64,000 bases of DNA. Origin: Hydrotaea diabolus. Lineage: Eukaryota; Arthropoda; Insecta; Diptera; Muscidae. The stretch spans positions 149,939,464-150,003,463 of the forward strand of contig OY740719.1 of assembly GCA_963513945.1 (NCBI GenBank), in the 5' to 3' direction. Made by a program: the position numbers and the translations under genes. Positions 10,744 to 20,408 of the stretch are shown here, piece by piece; the first letter of the stretch is position 1, and each line of letters opens with the position of its first letter. Under the pieces are notes generated by a model. That model was not told the origin of the DNA, did not search any database, and saw only the letters and a program-made list of their open reading frames with translations.

Positions 10744-11519
10744 TATAGGGTTCTAACGAATACTCGCATTTACATACTCGTATTATTCGTATCATATTGA
10801 ACATTAGCGTTAGTATTCGCAAAAATCGAACTTTTAAAAGAAAAAGTGAACTTCTTTTGATTAGGTTCTCACGAAAATCTGTAGGTGGCTCTGAATGTGG
10901 GGTCTCTGTATTATTTAAAGAAAACTTAAAAAGTGAGATTTACAACAATAGTTCTCATTCATTTGATGGGAGCCTGTCCTTAAAGAGTTCAGTTATTCTT
11001 TCAACAATTCTTCCCTTTCTAGGGAAGGTCGTCGCGGACTTGAAATTGTGATAAAAGCAGTGTGCAACTACGCAAATCAATGTCACTTTGCCATTTTGTA
11101 AAAAAACTAGTTTTCAAATCAAATGTTGGCGCAAGAAGTGGTCTCGAGCCGGTTTATCCCGGTTAAATTTTTCAAAAATATTTGTGTTTCCTAAACCTTT
11201 AAGTAAACTTTCTTTTTATATGAAAATGTGTCTGGCATACTGCAAACATTTGGTAATTTATATAATTTTAAATAAATTAATCTGCAAAGCTAAACAAATT
11301 TTTATTCCACATTCCGTTTGCAAAGCCCTAAATTTGGAATATTCGCTTTTGCATTCGCACAAAATCCAAATTTCAATATTCGTTTTCGTATACGCTTTCT
11401 CAACAAACATATTCCATATTTTCTTTTGCTTTTGCTAAGCCCACTTTCGTTACATCCCTAGTTTTGTGTCACCCATGTGTCAATGTTAGAATGAACCGAG
11501 TGTTAGGTCCCTGGTAGGG
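10744..11519. mobile_element. H-family element copy H2 plus AT-rich flank
   Basis: From about 10850 to 11165 the sequence matches H3 (GAGCCTG..CTTAAAGAGTT.AGTT, GAAGGTCGTCGCGGA, CTTTGCCATTTTGT) and ends with the H terminus TCTCGAGCCGGTTTA. The far end is degraded. From 11170 to 11519 I see only AT-rich sequence with repeated TTCGTATTCG-like bits, and no gene. Confidence 0.55.
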
Positions 11520-11527
11520 CTGCACAA

Positions 11528-12112
11528 TAGGGTGGAGTGAAATTCAAAAAAAAAAAGTTAACCTCGGAAAGAGATGTAGTCTGGGGTCCTAAAGAGGGGA
11601 AAAATAAAGAAAAAAATTTAAAAAAAATTTTAGGGGTCGCGCCACTCCCTCGAAATTTGGAAATTATCGCTATTTTGGCGTTGATTTTAGAAAAATCCTA
11701 AAAAGTTTTATGTCAATAAATGTTTGCAATAGCGTAAACAATGAAATAAGGGCATGAAAAAATTTAAAAAAATTTTTCTCATTGTTCAAAAATTTCAAAA
11801 AGTAAAATAAGTCAAATCGTCCCTTCTTCAGAAAATTGACTGAACAATGAAATCGCCACCAAAGCTACAAATATTAGTCGATTATCCTCATATTTGCCTC
11901 AAATACTTTTGTTTGGGCACTGAACAAGCTCAAACTTTTAAATTTCGAATAAGTTAAGTCGTTAATTTTTAGGATTTTTCTAAAATCAACGCCAAAATAG
12001 CGATAATTTCCAAATTTCTAGGGAGTGGCGCAACTTTAGGACCCCAGACTACATCTCTTTCCGAGGTTAACTTTTTCAAATTATAAAAAAAGCATGTTTT
12101 CACTCCACCCTA
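11528..12112. mobile_element. Hairpin (foldback) element 3, hAT-like target duplication
   Basis: Ends TAGGGTGGAGTGAAA and inverted TTTTCACTCCACCCTA, with arms that pair over most of 585 bp (for example ATCAACGCCAAAATAGCGAT near 11984, inverted at about 11665). An exact 8-bp duplication CTGCACAA flanks it (11520-11527 and 12113-12120). Eight-base duplications with T at position 2 and A at position 7 fit the hAT pattern (nTnnnnAn). No protein is encoded, so it would be nonautonomous. Confidence 0.85.
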
Positions 12113-12120
12113 CTGCACAA

Positions 12121-12895
12121 CTATCGGTAGTTTTATTTTAAAGGCACCATCGATAGTATTTTTCCGATACCTATAGTACGTATTGGTGAAAAGGCCATCA
12201 CTATGACACCACTCGTGGCGCCCCGAATTCATAAAAGTAAATACAATTAAAATAGAAAATTTGAAAGAATGAAGTGTATCTAAATTGATCACCACCAAAT
12301 GAAGTGGCTGGTAGCTCAAATATTATTGGTAACTAAACTAACTTAAAATACCCTGTCTACAGAGTGGTACAAGGTACAATGACAACGGTTCTTTAACAAA
12401 ATTATAGCAACATCCTTGGTAGCGCATGAGTAACACACGTTTCAAAAATTACTCATACGCTCTGATAAAGAAAGCATCAATTAAAAAACGATTTGCCTGT
12501 ATAAGGAGAAGCAATTCATCGGCCTGGCCGATTTTTCCTCACCACAGTATTATTCCTCACCATCGAAAATGTTTCAAAATGGTACTTTCGAAGAAAAATG
12601 GGCAAATTTCAATTTTAAGCAACCAAATGGAGTATAGCTTTAGATTGGCAAGCTTCTTAAGTGAGAACAATTGGACCCTTTTTTGCAAACCTATTCATTT
12701 TTCGCTAGAAGGTTTGTAGGGAAAAATTTATAAATCCTAAATACGATCTTTCAATATTTTTCGGAATTTCCATCCAATTTTTGAAGAAAAAAATATGTTT
12801 TCGGTGTTTACACTCATTTTTCCAAAACTATCCACAAGTTTTCGAACAATATTTTCGTCGTAATAAGATTTGGTATGCCTCAAAAAATTGTGAAG
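12121..12895. other. AT-rich sequence, no recognised gene
   Basis: A 97-codon plus-strand frame (12426-12719) has no motif and no splice context, so I do not call it a gene. No transposon ends were seen. Confidence 0.4.
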
Positions 12896-14181
12896 TACGA
12901 GGGCGACCGCAAAAGTAACTGGCCTAACATAAAAAGAACCGTTTTTTTTTTGAATTATTATTATTTATTTTTCAACATAATCTCCTTGCAACTCAATGCA
13001 CTTCATCAAACGTTTTTCAAGTTTTTTAATTCCATCCGAAAAATAAGATTTTTCAAGACCTTCAAAATTTGCCTCAGTTTCAGCAACAACCTCGCTATTG
13101 GACGAACATTTTTTGCCACCGAGAATTTTTTTTAAATTTGGAAACAAGAAATAATCAGAAGGAGCTAAATGGTGGTGCGGAGCAATTTCAAATCGTAATT
13201 CGGCCAGTTTTTGTTGAGTTAAAAATGCAGTGTGTGAAGGAGCATTATCTTGATGAAAAAGAACCTTTTTGTCTAAATGCGGTCGTTTTATCTTGATTTC
13301 TTCACTCAACCGATCAAATAATGCACAATAATATTCACTATTTATAGTTTTCCTTTCTCAAAATAATCAATAAATATTATACCCCTTGCATCCCAAAATA
13401 CTGTGGCCATTACTTTTCCTGCTGACTTAACGGTTTTCGCCTTCTTGGGACCACTTTTACCAGCTTCTATCCATTGTTTTGACTGTTCTTTGCATTCTGG
13501 GATGTAGTGATGGATCCATGTTTCATCAACAGTTATGAATCGGCGCAATAACTCTATTGGATTACGCTGATAAATCGCGCTAAAAGCTCCTCGTAATTGT
13601 TCCAACGGACGATTTTTTGGGGCAAACTCAACAAACGCGGCACCCATCTTGCGGATAGCTTTTTCATGTGAAGTTCATCATGTAAAATACTCCAAACTTG
13701 TTTTTCGTGTATTTTAACAATATCAGCAAGTTCTCTGAGCTTTATTCGTCTATCTTTAGTCACTTCATTAAATATTTTTCTAATGTTTTCAATAGTAGTA
13801 GCAGTTTTCGGTCTTCCAGAGCGTTGTTCATCTTCCGTACTTGAACGAGCCATTTTAAATTGTTGAACCCAGGATTTCACATGATTATGATGGTGCATTA
13901 TCACCCTGAACAGAATCCAATTCATCTTTGATTATTTGTGGCATATTTTCATTTCATATAAAAGTGTTTAATTACCGCACGAAACTCTTTAATTTCCATT
14001 TTTCAAAAATTATAAAACTTGTTTACTTCAATCACCCGTAACAAAGAAAATAATCATTAAATATTTCGGAAATTTTGGCAAATGGCTTATAAAAGATTGC
14101 TTTTTAAAAACAAACACAAAAAAAAGTTGCTAGTAAAACAGAAAATGTGCCAGGCCAGTTAGTTTTGCGGTCGCCCTCGTA
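12896..14181 (-). mobile_element. Mariner-A3
   Basis: Ends CGAGGGCGACCGCAAAAGTA at the left and TTTTGCGGTCGCCCTCG at the right are flanked by TA (12896-12897 and 14180-14181). Transposase lies on the minus strand. Confidence 0.95.
12965..13999 (-). pseudogene. Mariner-A3 transposase, frameshifted
   Basis: Three overlapping frames together cover the family protein. The N-terminal half contains SSTEDEQRSGRPKTATT and WVPRLL, the middle contains TVDETWIHHY (Asp 1) and the C-terminal third contains HQDNAPSH (Asp 2) and HLAPSDYFLF (Asp 3). The usual YSPD stretch before LAPSD is shortened, so the 34-residue spacing is lost. Frameshifts lie near 13340, 13600 and 13900. Dead. Confidence 0.9.
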
Positions 14182-14201
14182 CATCTTTGAAGCTACATAC
14201 T

Positions 14202-15741
14202 ACAGTTGGGTATATGGTTGTGGCACAACAATATTATGATCATCACATCAATAGTATGATTCACACACAGCCATACTAATATCCCCACAACAATATTATG
14301 GTCCTCACAACAATAGAATTAATCACACTCAATCATACTAAGATTCCCACAACCATAGTATGAACCTTATAACCATAGTATGTTTTACAGACAACCATAG
14401 TATGATCCTTATAACCATAGTATGTTTTACATACAACCATAATATGATCCCAAAATTTTTTGTAAGGATTAGGTTAAGTTGTTATTCAACAATAGAGATT
14501 TAAGTAAATTATGTAAAAATACATTAAACTCTTAATAACACAGTACAACAGCCAATCTGGGGGGTGAGAAATTCCAAGTCAGGGTGATGGTACTAGGTCA
14601 GTATATTAAAACCCTCAAAGGGTTTTGCGTTCGTATGTGCCAAGTAGCTTTACTTAATTGTAAATAAAAGCAGAACGTGTTAATCGATTTCTATGATCTA
14701 TGTCGCATTTTGTTTATAGGTTATGTGACTTTACGTGAAAGTTAAAAGACTCTACACGTTTTTCCGTTTGGAATTTATATGTTTTAAAAAAAAAAAAAAA
14801 ATTTTTTTTGGCAAAATTTTCTTCATAAACTTATTTCTAATTGCAAAAATGTTGATTTGGTAGAGAAACAGTATATTAATGGATTAAAGAAAATGTAATT
14901 ATTAATTTTTCTCAATTTATTTCAGCAAAATCGAACTAGTCGTTCTCGAGTTGTGTCAAACTACGTTTTTGCCAACATTTTACAACTAAGCGAAAAAACA
15001 TCAAGATAAGGAAAAATGTAAAAGGTCATAAAAAAAAACTGGCACATACGAACGCAAAACCCTTTGAGGGTTTTAATATACGCACCTAGTACCATCACCC
15101 TGACTTGGAATTTCTCACCCCCCAGACAATAACCCCAAAAACGTTCCACAGTGTAATAGGAGCGATTTATTTAAGAGTAGAAAACATTTATTTATTAAAA
15201 GTATTTCAGTTTTTCCAATCGAAAATGGTTTGTTTTCGAAAACTTTAATAAACATATAAAAAGTACTATAATTGCGTAAGATTCGTAACAGCAACATTGT
15301 CAGATTATGAAAAATAATTACGATTTTGCCGGTAAGGTTGCCGTAATAATATTATGGTTAACATAAAACCACAAAAAAACAATACTTTTGTCGCACCAAC
15401 CATATTTATATGTTGTTGCTACAACCATATATTCATTTTTAAATTTGGCAACAATACTTTAGTTACATTCTAACAGTATTAATATTACCGCAATCATACT
15501 ATTGTCAAATGAAATTCTAAAAACATAACTATGGTTGCGAAGACCATACTAATATTGCATTCATTTTTAAATTTGCCAACAATACTATTGTTACATTCTA
15601 ACAGTATTAATATTGCCGCAATCATACTATTATCAAATGAAATTCTAAAAACATAACTATGGTTGCGAAGACCTTACTATTATTGCAGAGAACATACTAT
15701 TGCTGCCGTGACCATATAGTAACCATATCTTTTCACTGCGT
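14202..15741 (+). mobile_element. K element K1 (CACGCAG-ended), left end missing, split by a hairpin
   Basis: The right end reads ACTGCGTG, the inverse of the CACGCAG terminus of this family. The left part starts inside the family consensus at GTTGGGTATATGG. A subterminal array of CATACTATG/CATAGTATG motifs runs over 14240-14450. The right half has the AACAATACTATTGTTACATT-type segment. Hairpin element 2 interrupts it. Noncoding. Confidence 0.75.
14557..15125. mobile_element. Hairpin (foldback) element 2, inside K1
   Basis: Ends CTGGGGGGTGAGAAATTCC and its exact inverse at 15107-15125; the arms of about 100 bp include GGGTTTTGCGTTCGTATGTG. The AT-rich core (about 14695-14960) is homologous to the core of hairpin element 1 although the arms are unrelated. 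No clear target duplication is seen. Confidence 0.8.
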
Positions 15742-16704
15742 GTGGATACTTCCCCTCAACTTTTGTCCGGCCACAAACGTGTGCGTGTGTGGGGGGGGGG
15801 GGGTATTTTAATGAGAATTTTAAATTTTAAATAATCATCAATTTATTTCTCGTTCCATGCCACTGTAACGTCTTTTCCACATGGCCTAAGAAATTGTTTA
15901 ACAATTCATTCCTTGACATTTCTGTCAGGGACTCCGTAAAACTTTTCAAGGCATTCAAGGCTTCACCAACAGCTGGACAATCTTTATATGCCATCCTACG
16001 CTGTAGTGGAAGGAAGGCATAATAACATTTTCTTTTTTTTCCTTCTTCTTCTTCTTACAAGCCTACATTAGTGGTTGGGTGGAACGGTTGGAACGCTGAG
16101 CGAGGGATGCCATCAAATCACAATGCTTTAAATAATTGAGGAATCATTTAATTATTCTTCTCCGTATGCCAGGGTGTGCGCGTTATGGCATGGAGTGGCG
16201 GGGACACACCAATGATGTTCCCACGTTTGAAACCCACCATCATTGTTTATGGCGTTACGCTAGTCAATCAGAGTGTACTACGTTTGTACGTAGGCTCACG
16301 TAACGACGCTTCGCAAAAGACGAGATGACAATGCCCACCATAATCAATGAAGTTATATGACCCCCACCGGTATGTGGATGCTGACAAAAGGGTACGAAAG
16401 GGATGAAGGACAGAAAAGGAACGAGAACGTTGCGTAAACTCCCACACAGACATTCCATCAGAATTATGTGGAAAGTTTCTATTTCACAACTGCAAAGGTC
16501 AAAGTTCAATGCATATGTCGCAGCACAGGTGCGTTTTGTTTTTTAAGTCGTAGAGCAGGCAATCATTTATTTATTTCAAAACTATCGGATACTCGTATGT
16601 TGTAGCTGGTGTGTGGGATATTATTCAAAACCTGGAATTGAAAAAGATTGCAGGCGTGAGTAATCAATGGACTGACTGCGTTCTTTTCAGAGTAAATACT
16701 TATA
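15742..16704. other. Unique stretch without an established gene
   Basis: Includes a G13 run (15791-15803), a long pyrimidine tract (about 16028-16055) and the weak coding candidate listed separately. Minus-strand frames at 16264-16509 show no domain and overlap each other in different phases. Confidence 0.35.
15827..16005 (-). CDS. Weak candidate terminal exon or small reading frame
   Basis: The minus strand has a polypyrimidine tract and CTACAG acceptor-like site, then a 55-codon frame starting MAYKDCPAVGEALNALKSF and continuing TESLTEMSRNELLNNFLGHV before a TAA stop; AATAAA overlaps the end of the frame. Composition looks protein-like and helical, but I recognise no family. It could equally be chance or an old transposon piece. 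The first in-frame ATG was used as the start. Confidence 0.2.
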
Positions 16705-17703
16705 ATGGGTGATCCAAGTAAAAATACTTTTGTCAATAGCCTTTTTTTGGCAGATCACGCGTGAGTCGTGTCATGCTATTTTTGTTTAGTATTGTTTGGC
16801 ATTTCATCATGGAAAGACTTACGCCTGAACAACGTTTACAAATCGTTCAACTTTATTACGAAAATTCACATTCTGTGAGGAATGTGTTTCGTACACTTCG
16901 TTCAACTTAAGCCGCCCGACGGCTTCAGTTCAGCCCTTCAGTGGGCTCTTGAAAAGTTCCAAGAAAATCCGACGTTTTCGAGCCAAGTTTTGTTCAGCGA
17001 TGAGGTCCATTTCTGGCTCCATGGGTATGTAAACAAGCAAAATTGCCGCATTTGGGACGAAGAGCAACCAGAAAAGGTTCAATATCTGCCACTTCATCCA
17101 GAAAAAAACAACGGTTGGGTCGGTGGAATCATCGGTCCATATTTTTTCAAAAATGATGCGGGTAAGAACGTAACCGTCAATGGCTAAGGGTCGCCATGAT
17201 AGCCGACTATTTGATGCCTGAAATTGAAGCTCGTGATCTCGGCGACATTTAGTTTCAACAAGACGGCGCGCCACTTCCCACACATCGCATCAATCAATGG
17301 ATTTATTAAGAAAACACTTCGGTGGTGAGATAATTTCACGTTTTGGGCCGGTCGATTGGCCACCAAGATCGTGTGATATCACACCATTAGAGTTTTTCCT
17401 GTGGAGATATATAAGGTCTAAAGTTTATTCGGACAAACCCGCTTCGATTAAGGCATTGAAGCAAAACATCACGCGTGTCATTCCCCAGTTACCAGTCGAA
17501 ATGCTCGAAGGAGTCATCGAAAATTGGACTCAACGGATGGACTATCTGAGACGTAGACGCGGCCAACATTTGATAGACATAATCTTCAAAAAATAAAATG
17601 CCAAAGAATGTTCTTTCAAATGATAATAAACATTCCCCATTCAATTTGAATTTTCTGAAAACGTCGGATTTAAAAAAAAGTAAAGAAATGGATCACGCGT
17701 TAC
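16705..17703 (+). mobile_element. DD41D-type element E3
   Basis: Left end GGGTGATCCAAGTAAAAATA and inverted right end (AAATGGATCACGC) define the same terminus class as E5 and E6. The transposase is on the plus strand, with an internal deletion after the N-terminus. Confidence 0.8.
16809..17596 (+). pseudogene. E3 transposase, internally deleted; third acidic residue reads Glu
   Basis: N-terminus MERLTPEQRLQIVQLYYEN leads, after a deletion, into SALQWALEKFQENPTFSSQV. The core shows LFSDEVHFWLHGYVNKQNCR (Asp 1), GGIIGPYFFKNDAGKNVTVNG, FQQDGA (Asp 2) and SCDITPLEFFLWRYI, where relatives have D at the position of E. The C-terminal segment ending RRRRGQHLIDIIFKK is intact. Stops and frameshifts around 17187-17296 break the frame. 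Confidence 0.85.
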
Positions 17704-18149
17704 TTATAAAGGGATAATTGAGAAGAATTGAAAATCTCCCAAGACCTGACCATTAGGAAAAACCCTCAAATTTGGTTTAAAAGGAGGAAAATGAAAATAA
17801 TTAGATGAGTAACTTGATTCTAACCAACACAGGATTCAGACCGCAGACGGTGTAAACATGACGATGATGTTCTTTGAGGAATCCTACAGTCTTACCCAAC
17901 AGCCTCAGAGGTGCTTTAAAAACATCTACTACAAAAAATATTTAAATGGAAAGTAAGATTTACAAACAGTAATTGTCATACGTTTGGTGAGAACCTGCTC
18001 TTAAAGAGTTTAGTTTTCCTTTCTAAAATTGCTGCGAAGCTTTCTAATGAAGGTCGTCACGGAACCGTAATCGCGATAAAAGCTGTGTGCAGAAACCAAA
18101 ATCCACGTCGCTTTGCCATTTTGTTAAAAAAGTATCTTCTAATAAAATA

Positions 18150-19434
18150 TACGAGGGTATATCAATAATTCCGTGACTTTCGAATATATTTTTTCAACAT
18201 AATCTCCTTTTCGAATATTTTTTTTAACATAATCTCCTTTTAGCTCAATACACTTAGTCCAACGTTTTTCCAACTTTTGTATCCCTTTCAAAAATTAGGA
18301 CTTTTCGAGGTCCTTAAAATAGGCATTTGTTTGATCAATAATTTCATCGTTGGAGCTGAATATCTTTCCACCGAGCCATTTCATTAGGTTTGGAAATAGG
18401 AAATAATCACGGGGGGCTAAACCCGGAGAATATAGCGGATGAGGTACCAATTCGTAACAGAATTCATGAAATTTTACCATTGAGACCGCACACGTGTGCA
18501 CCCGTGCATTATCTTTATGAAAAGGAACGTTTCTCTTGGCCATATGGGGTCGTTTTTTTATATCCTTGTTAAATCGGTCCAATAGGTTGGCATAATATTC
18601 GCCGTTTGTTGTTTTTTCCTCTTGAAGGTAATCGATGTGAATTATCCCGCGAGCATCCCAAAAAAACTGTTGTCATCACCTTATTGGCCGACAAAATCAT
18701 CTTAGCCTTCTTCGAAGCCGGTTAACCCGGAGAAACCCATTGTATATACAGCTGCTTGGTCTCCGGAGTATTGTAATGGCTCCATGATCCAGCCACAGTT
18801 AAAAACGCCGCAAAAACGCATGCAAACTGTGGTTAAACAACTTCAAACAATCCTTTGAAGTTGTCACACGATTACGTTTATGGGCACATGCGGCACCCAT
18901 CTTGCAGACAGCTTTCTTAAACCCAACTGATCATGTAAAATCGAAACCACTCTGCCATATGAAATGCGTAAGGGATCAACAATCTCACGTACTTTAACTC
19001 TCCAATCGGCCAACATTATATCGTGGATTTTTTCGACATTTTCGGGTGTATTGACCTCATTCGACCGTCCAGAACGTTCAGCGTAGTTTGTACTTGTGTG
19101 ACCACAACGATAGTCAATAAACTACCTTTTTTCCACTGAAATCGATGGTGCAGAGTGCCCATAGTATTTATCAAGCTTTTCGTTGGTTTGTTTGACGGTT
19201 TTTTCTGCAAAAAATAATGTTTAATGAGCACTCGAAATTCACTTTTTTCAATTTTTAACAAAATCCAAGAGGTTGTATGTTTTGAACAGCTGTTAAACAC
19301 AAACTAAATGACGGAACTCACTCGAAAATTGACAGTAGTCTATTAACAGATGGTACTTGATAGGAGCAGTGTTGCATTTCTTATAACTACGAAGGAAGTT
19401 GACAAAGTCACGGAATTATTGATATTCCCTCTTA
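18150..19434 (-). mobile_element. Mariner-C1
   Basis: Ends CGAGGGTATATCAATAATTC and inverted GAATTATTGATATTCCCTC, flanked by TA. The inner end sequence GTGACTTT is also shared. The right terminal G has become T. It inserted into H3. The C family is otherwise seen only as C2 (43543). Confidence 0.9.
18215..19258 (-). pseudogene. Mariner-C1 transposase remnant
   Basis: The N-terminus KSEFRVLIKHYFLQKK is recognisable; the expected ATG reads ATT. Further blocks are RVKVRE, KLSARWVPH-like linker, a decayed first-Asp region, FHKDNARVHT (Asp 2) and YSPGLAPRDYFLF (Asp 3). The S-P-D aspartate has changed to G. Multiple frameshifts are present. A short direct duplication of the segment TCGAATAT..AACATAATCTCCTT lies at the C-terminal end. 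Non-functional and older than the A and B copies. Confidence 0.85.
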
Positions 19435-19475
19435 AGGGCAAGAGGTCTCGAGCCGGTTAATCTCTGTTCAATGTG

Positions 19476-19723
19476 TAAAAGCGAAATAAAACAAACCAGC
19501 TAAACAACTTTTATTCTTGAACAAATTTCATGTTATTTTAGGGTGATTCTTATTATGTGCAAGTTTTTGGCTCTCGTGGGTTGTTGATTCAGGGCATAAC
19601 CCCGCACTTGGACGGAGACAAGACTGGTATTTATTAATTCACATAGTCAAAAATATCAAGTTTTTAAAAGGCACGTTCCGGTTGGTTAGGTTGAAAGGGT
19701 AGCTCGCCAGGAAGAGTGCCAAT
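19476..19723. other. No gene seen
   Basis: Short spacer with a GGTTAGGTTGAAAGGGTAGC segment near 19683. Nothing coding recognised. Confidence 0.4.
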
Positions 19724-20060
19724 TTGCATGCTATACGAAGGCGAAAGTTCACTTACGAGCAACGTCTGGAAATCATTAAAAATTACTACCGGAATTCTGA
19801 GTCGGTGGTCGCAACTGCAAGAGCGCTTTCTCTAATTGTCATCATCTTCAGCGATAAGGCTTATTTTCGGCTAAGTAGTTTTGTCGATAAACAAAATATG
19901 CATTATTGGACAGCCACAAACGCACGTGTGCTTCAAGAGACACAATTGCATCCGCAAAAATGGTGGTTTTCATGCCGAAGTTGTGATTGGGCCGTATTTC
20001 TTCGTCGATGAAAACAGTCGTCATGTTAAGGTCACTGGAGAGAGGGTTAGTTGGGTTGCT
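19724..20060 (+). pseudogene. Tc1/mariner transposase fragment E4 (DD41D-like)
   Basis: RRRKFTYEQRLEIIKNYYRN, a typical N-terminus, is joined by deletion to IIFSDKAYFRLSSFVDKQNM (first acidic residue region), then QLHPQK and VVIGPYFFVDENSRHVKVTG. There is one frameshift near 19965. The second and third catalytic segments are absent. No inverted ends were found, so this is an isolated fragment, more divergent than E1-E3. Confidence 0.7.
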
Positions 20061-20179
20061 ACTCACGATCTAGATATAAAGGTCCAGCGGTACACGAGAG
20101 AACCTTTAGATCATCAAAACTATCAGGCAGGTCTGAACGACATTCACGCTTATGGAGTCGCAGCAGCTGTATTTACCTA

Positions 20180-20405
20180 AAGCGTAAATGTAGTGCTGGG
20201 AGAACATCATCCGGAGATTTCACCCGAGGAGAAGACACGTGTGGTTCTGGCTTAGTTGAGATATATTGCTAGGGGATCAACCCCTGAGATTTCACCAAAG
20301 GAGAAGACGAGCGTGGTTCTGGCTCAGCTGAGATGTAGTGTTAGGGAAATATTTCATCAGATGATGAAGATGAGTGTGTTTCTGGCTTAGCTAAGATCTG
20401 GATGG
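20180..20405 (+). repeat. Three tandem units of about 72 bp
   Basis: Each unit contains a GAGATTTCACC-like segment, GAGAAGACG and TGTGGTTCTGGCTTAG followed by GAGAT. One phase translates to EISPEEKTRVVLAQLR. Some non-LTR retrotransposon C-terminal regions carry a T-R-V-x-L-A-Q-L-R block, so this may be an amplified scrap of such an element (low certainty). Confidence 0.5.
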
Positions 20406-20408
20406 TAA

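Larger units (their letters stand above)
17860..19475. mobile_element. H-family element copy H3, split by mariner-C1
   Basis: The left part (17860-18149) resembles H2 (GAGTTTAGTT, GAAGGTCGTCACGGA, CTTTGCCATTTTGTTAAAAA). The right part (19435-19475) carries GAGGTCTCGAGCCGGTTAA..CTGTTCAATGTG, the H terminus. Mariner-C1 sits exactly between, at a TA. 17704-17859, before it, has no recognised content. Confidence 0.7.

Noticed and set aside
16028..16058. Long pyrimidine tract ending ACAAG, a possible plus-strand splice acceptor
   Set aside because: The last bases are AAG rather than YAG and no open exon with a donor follows.
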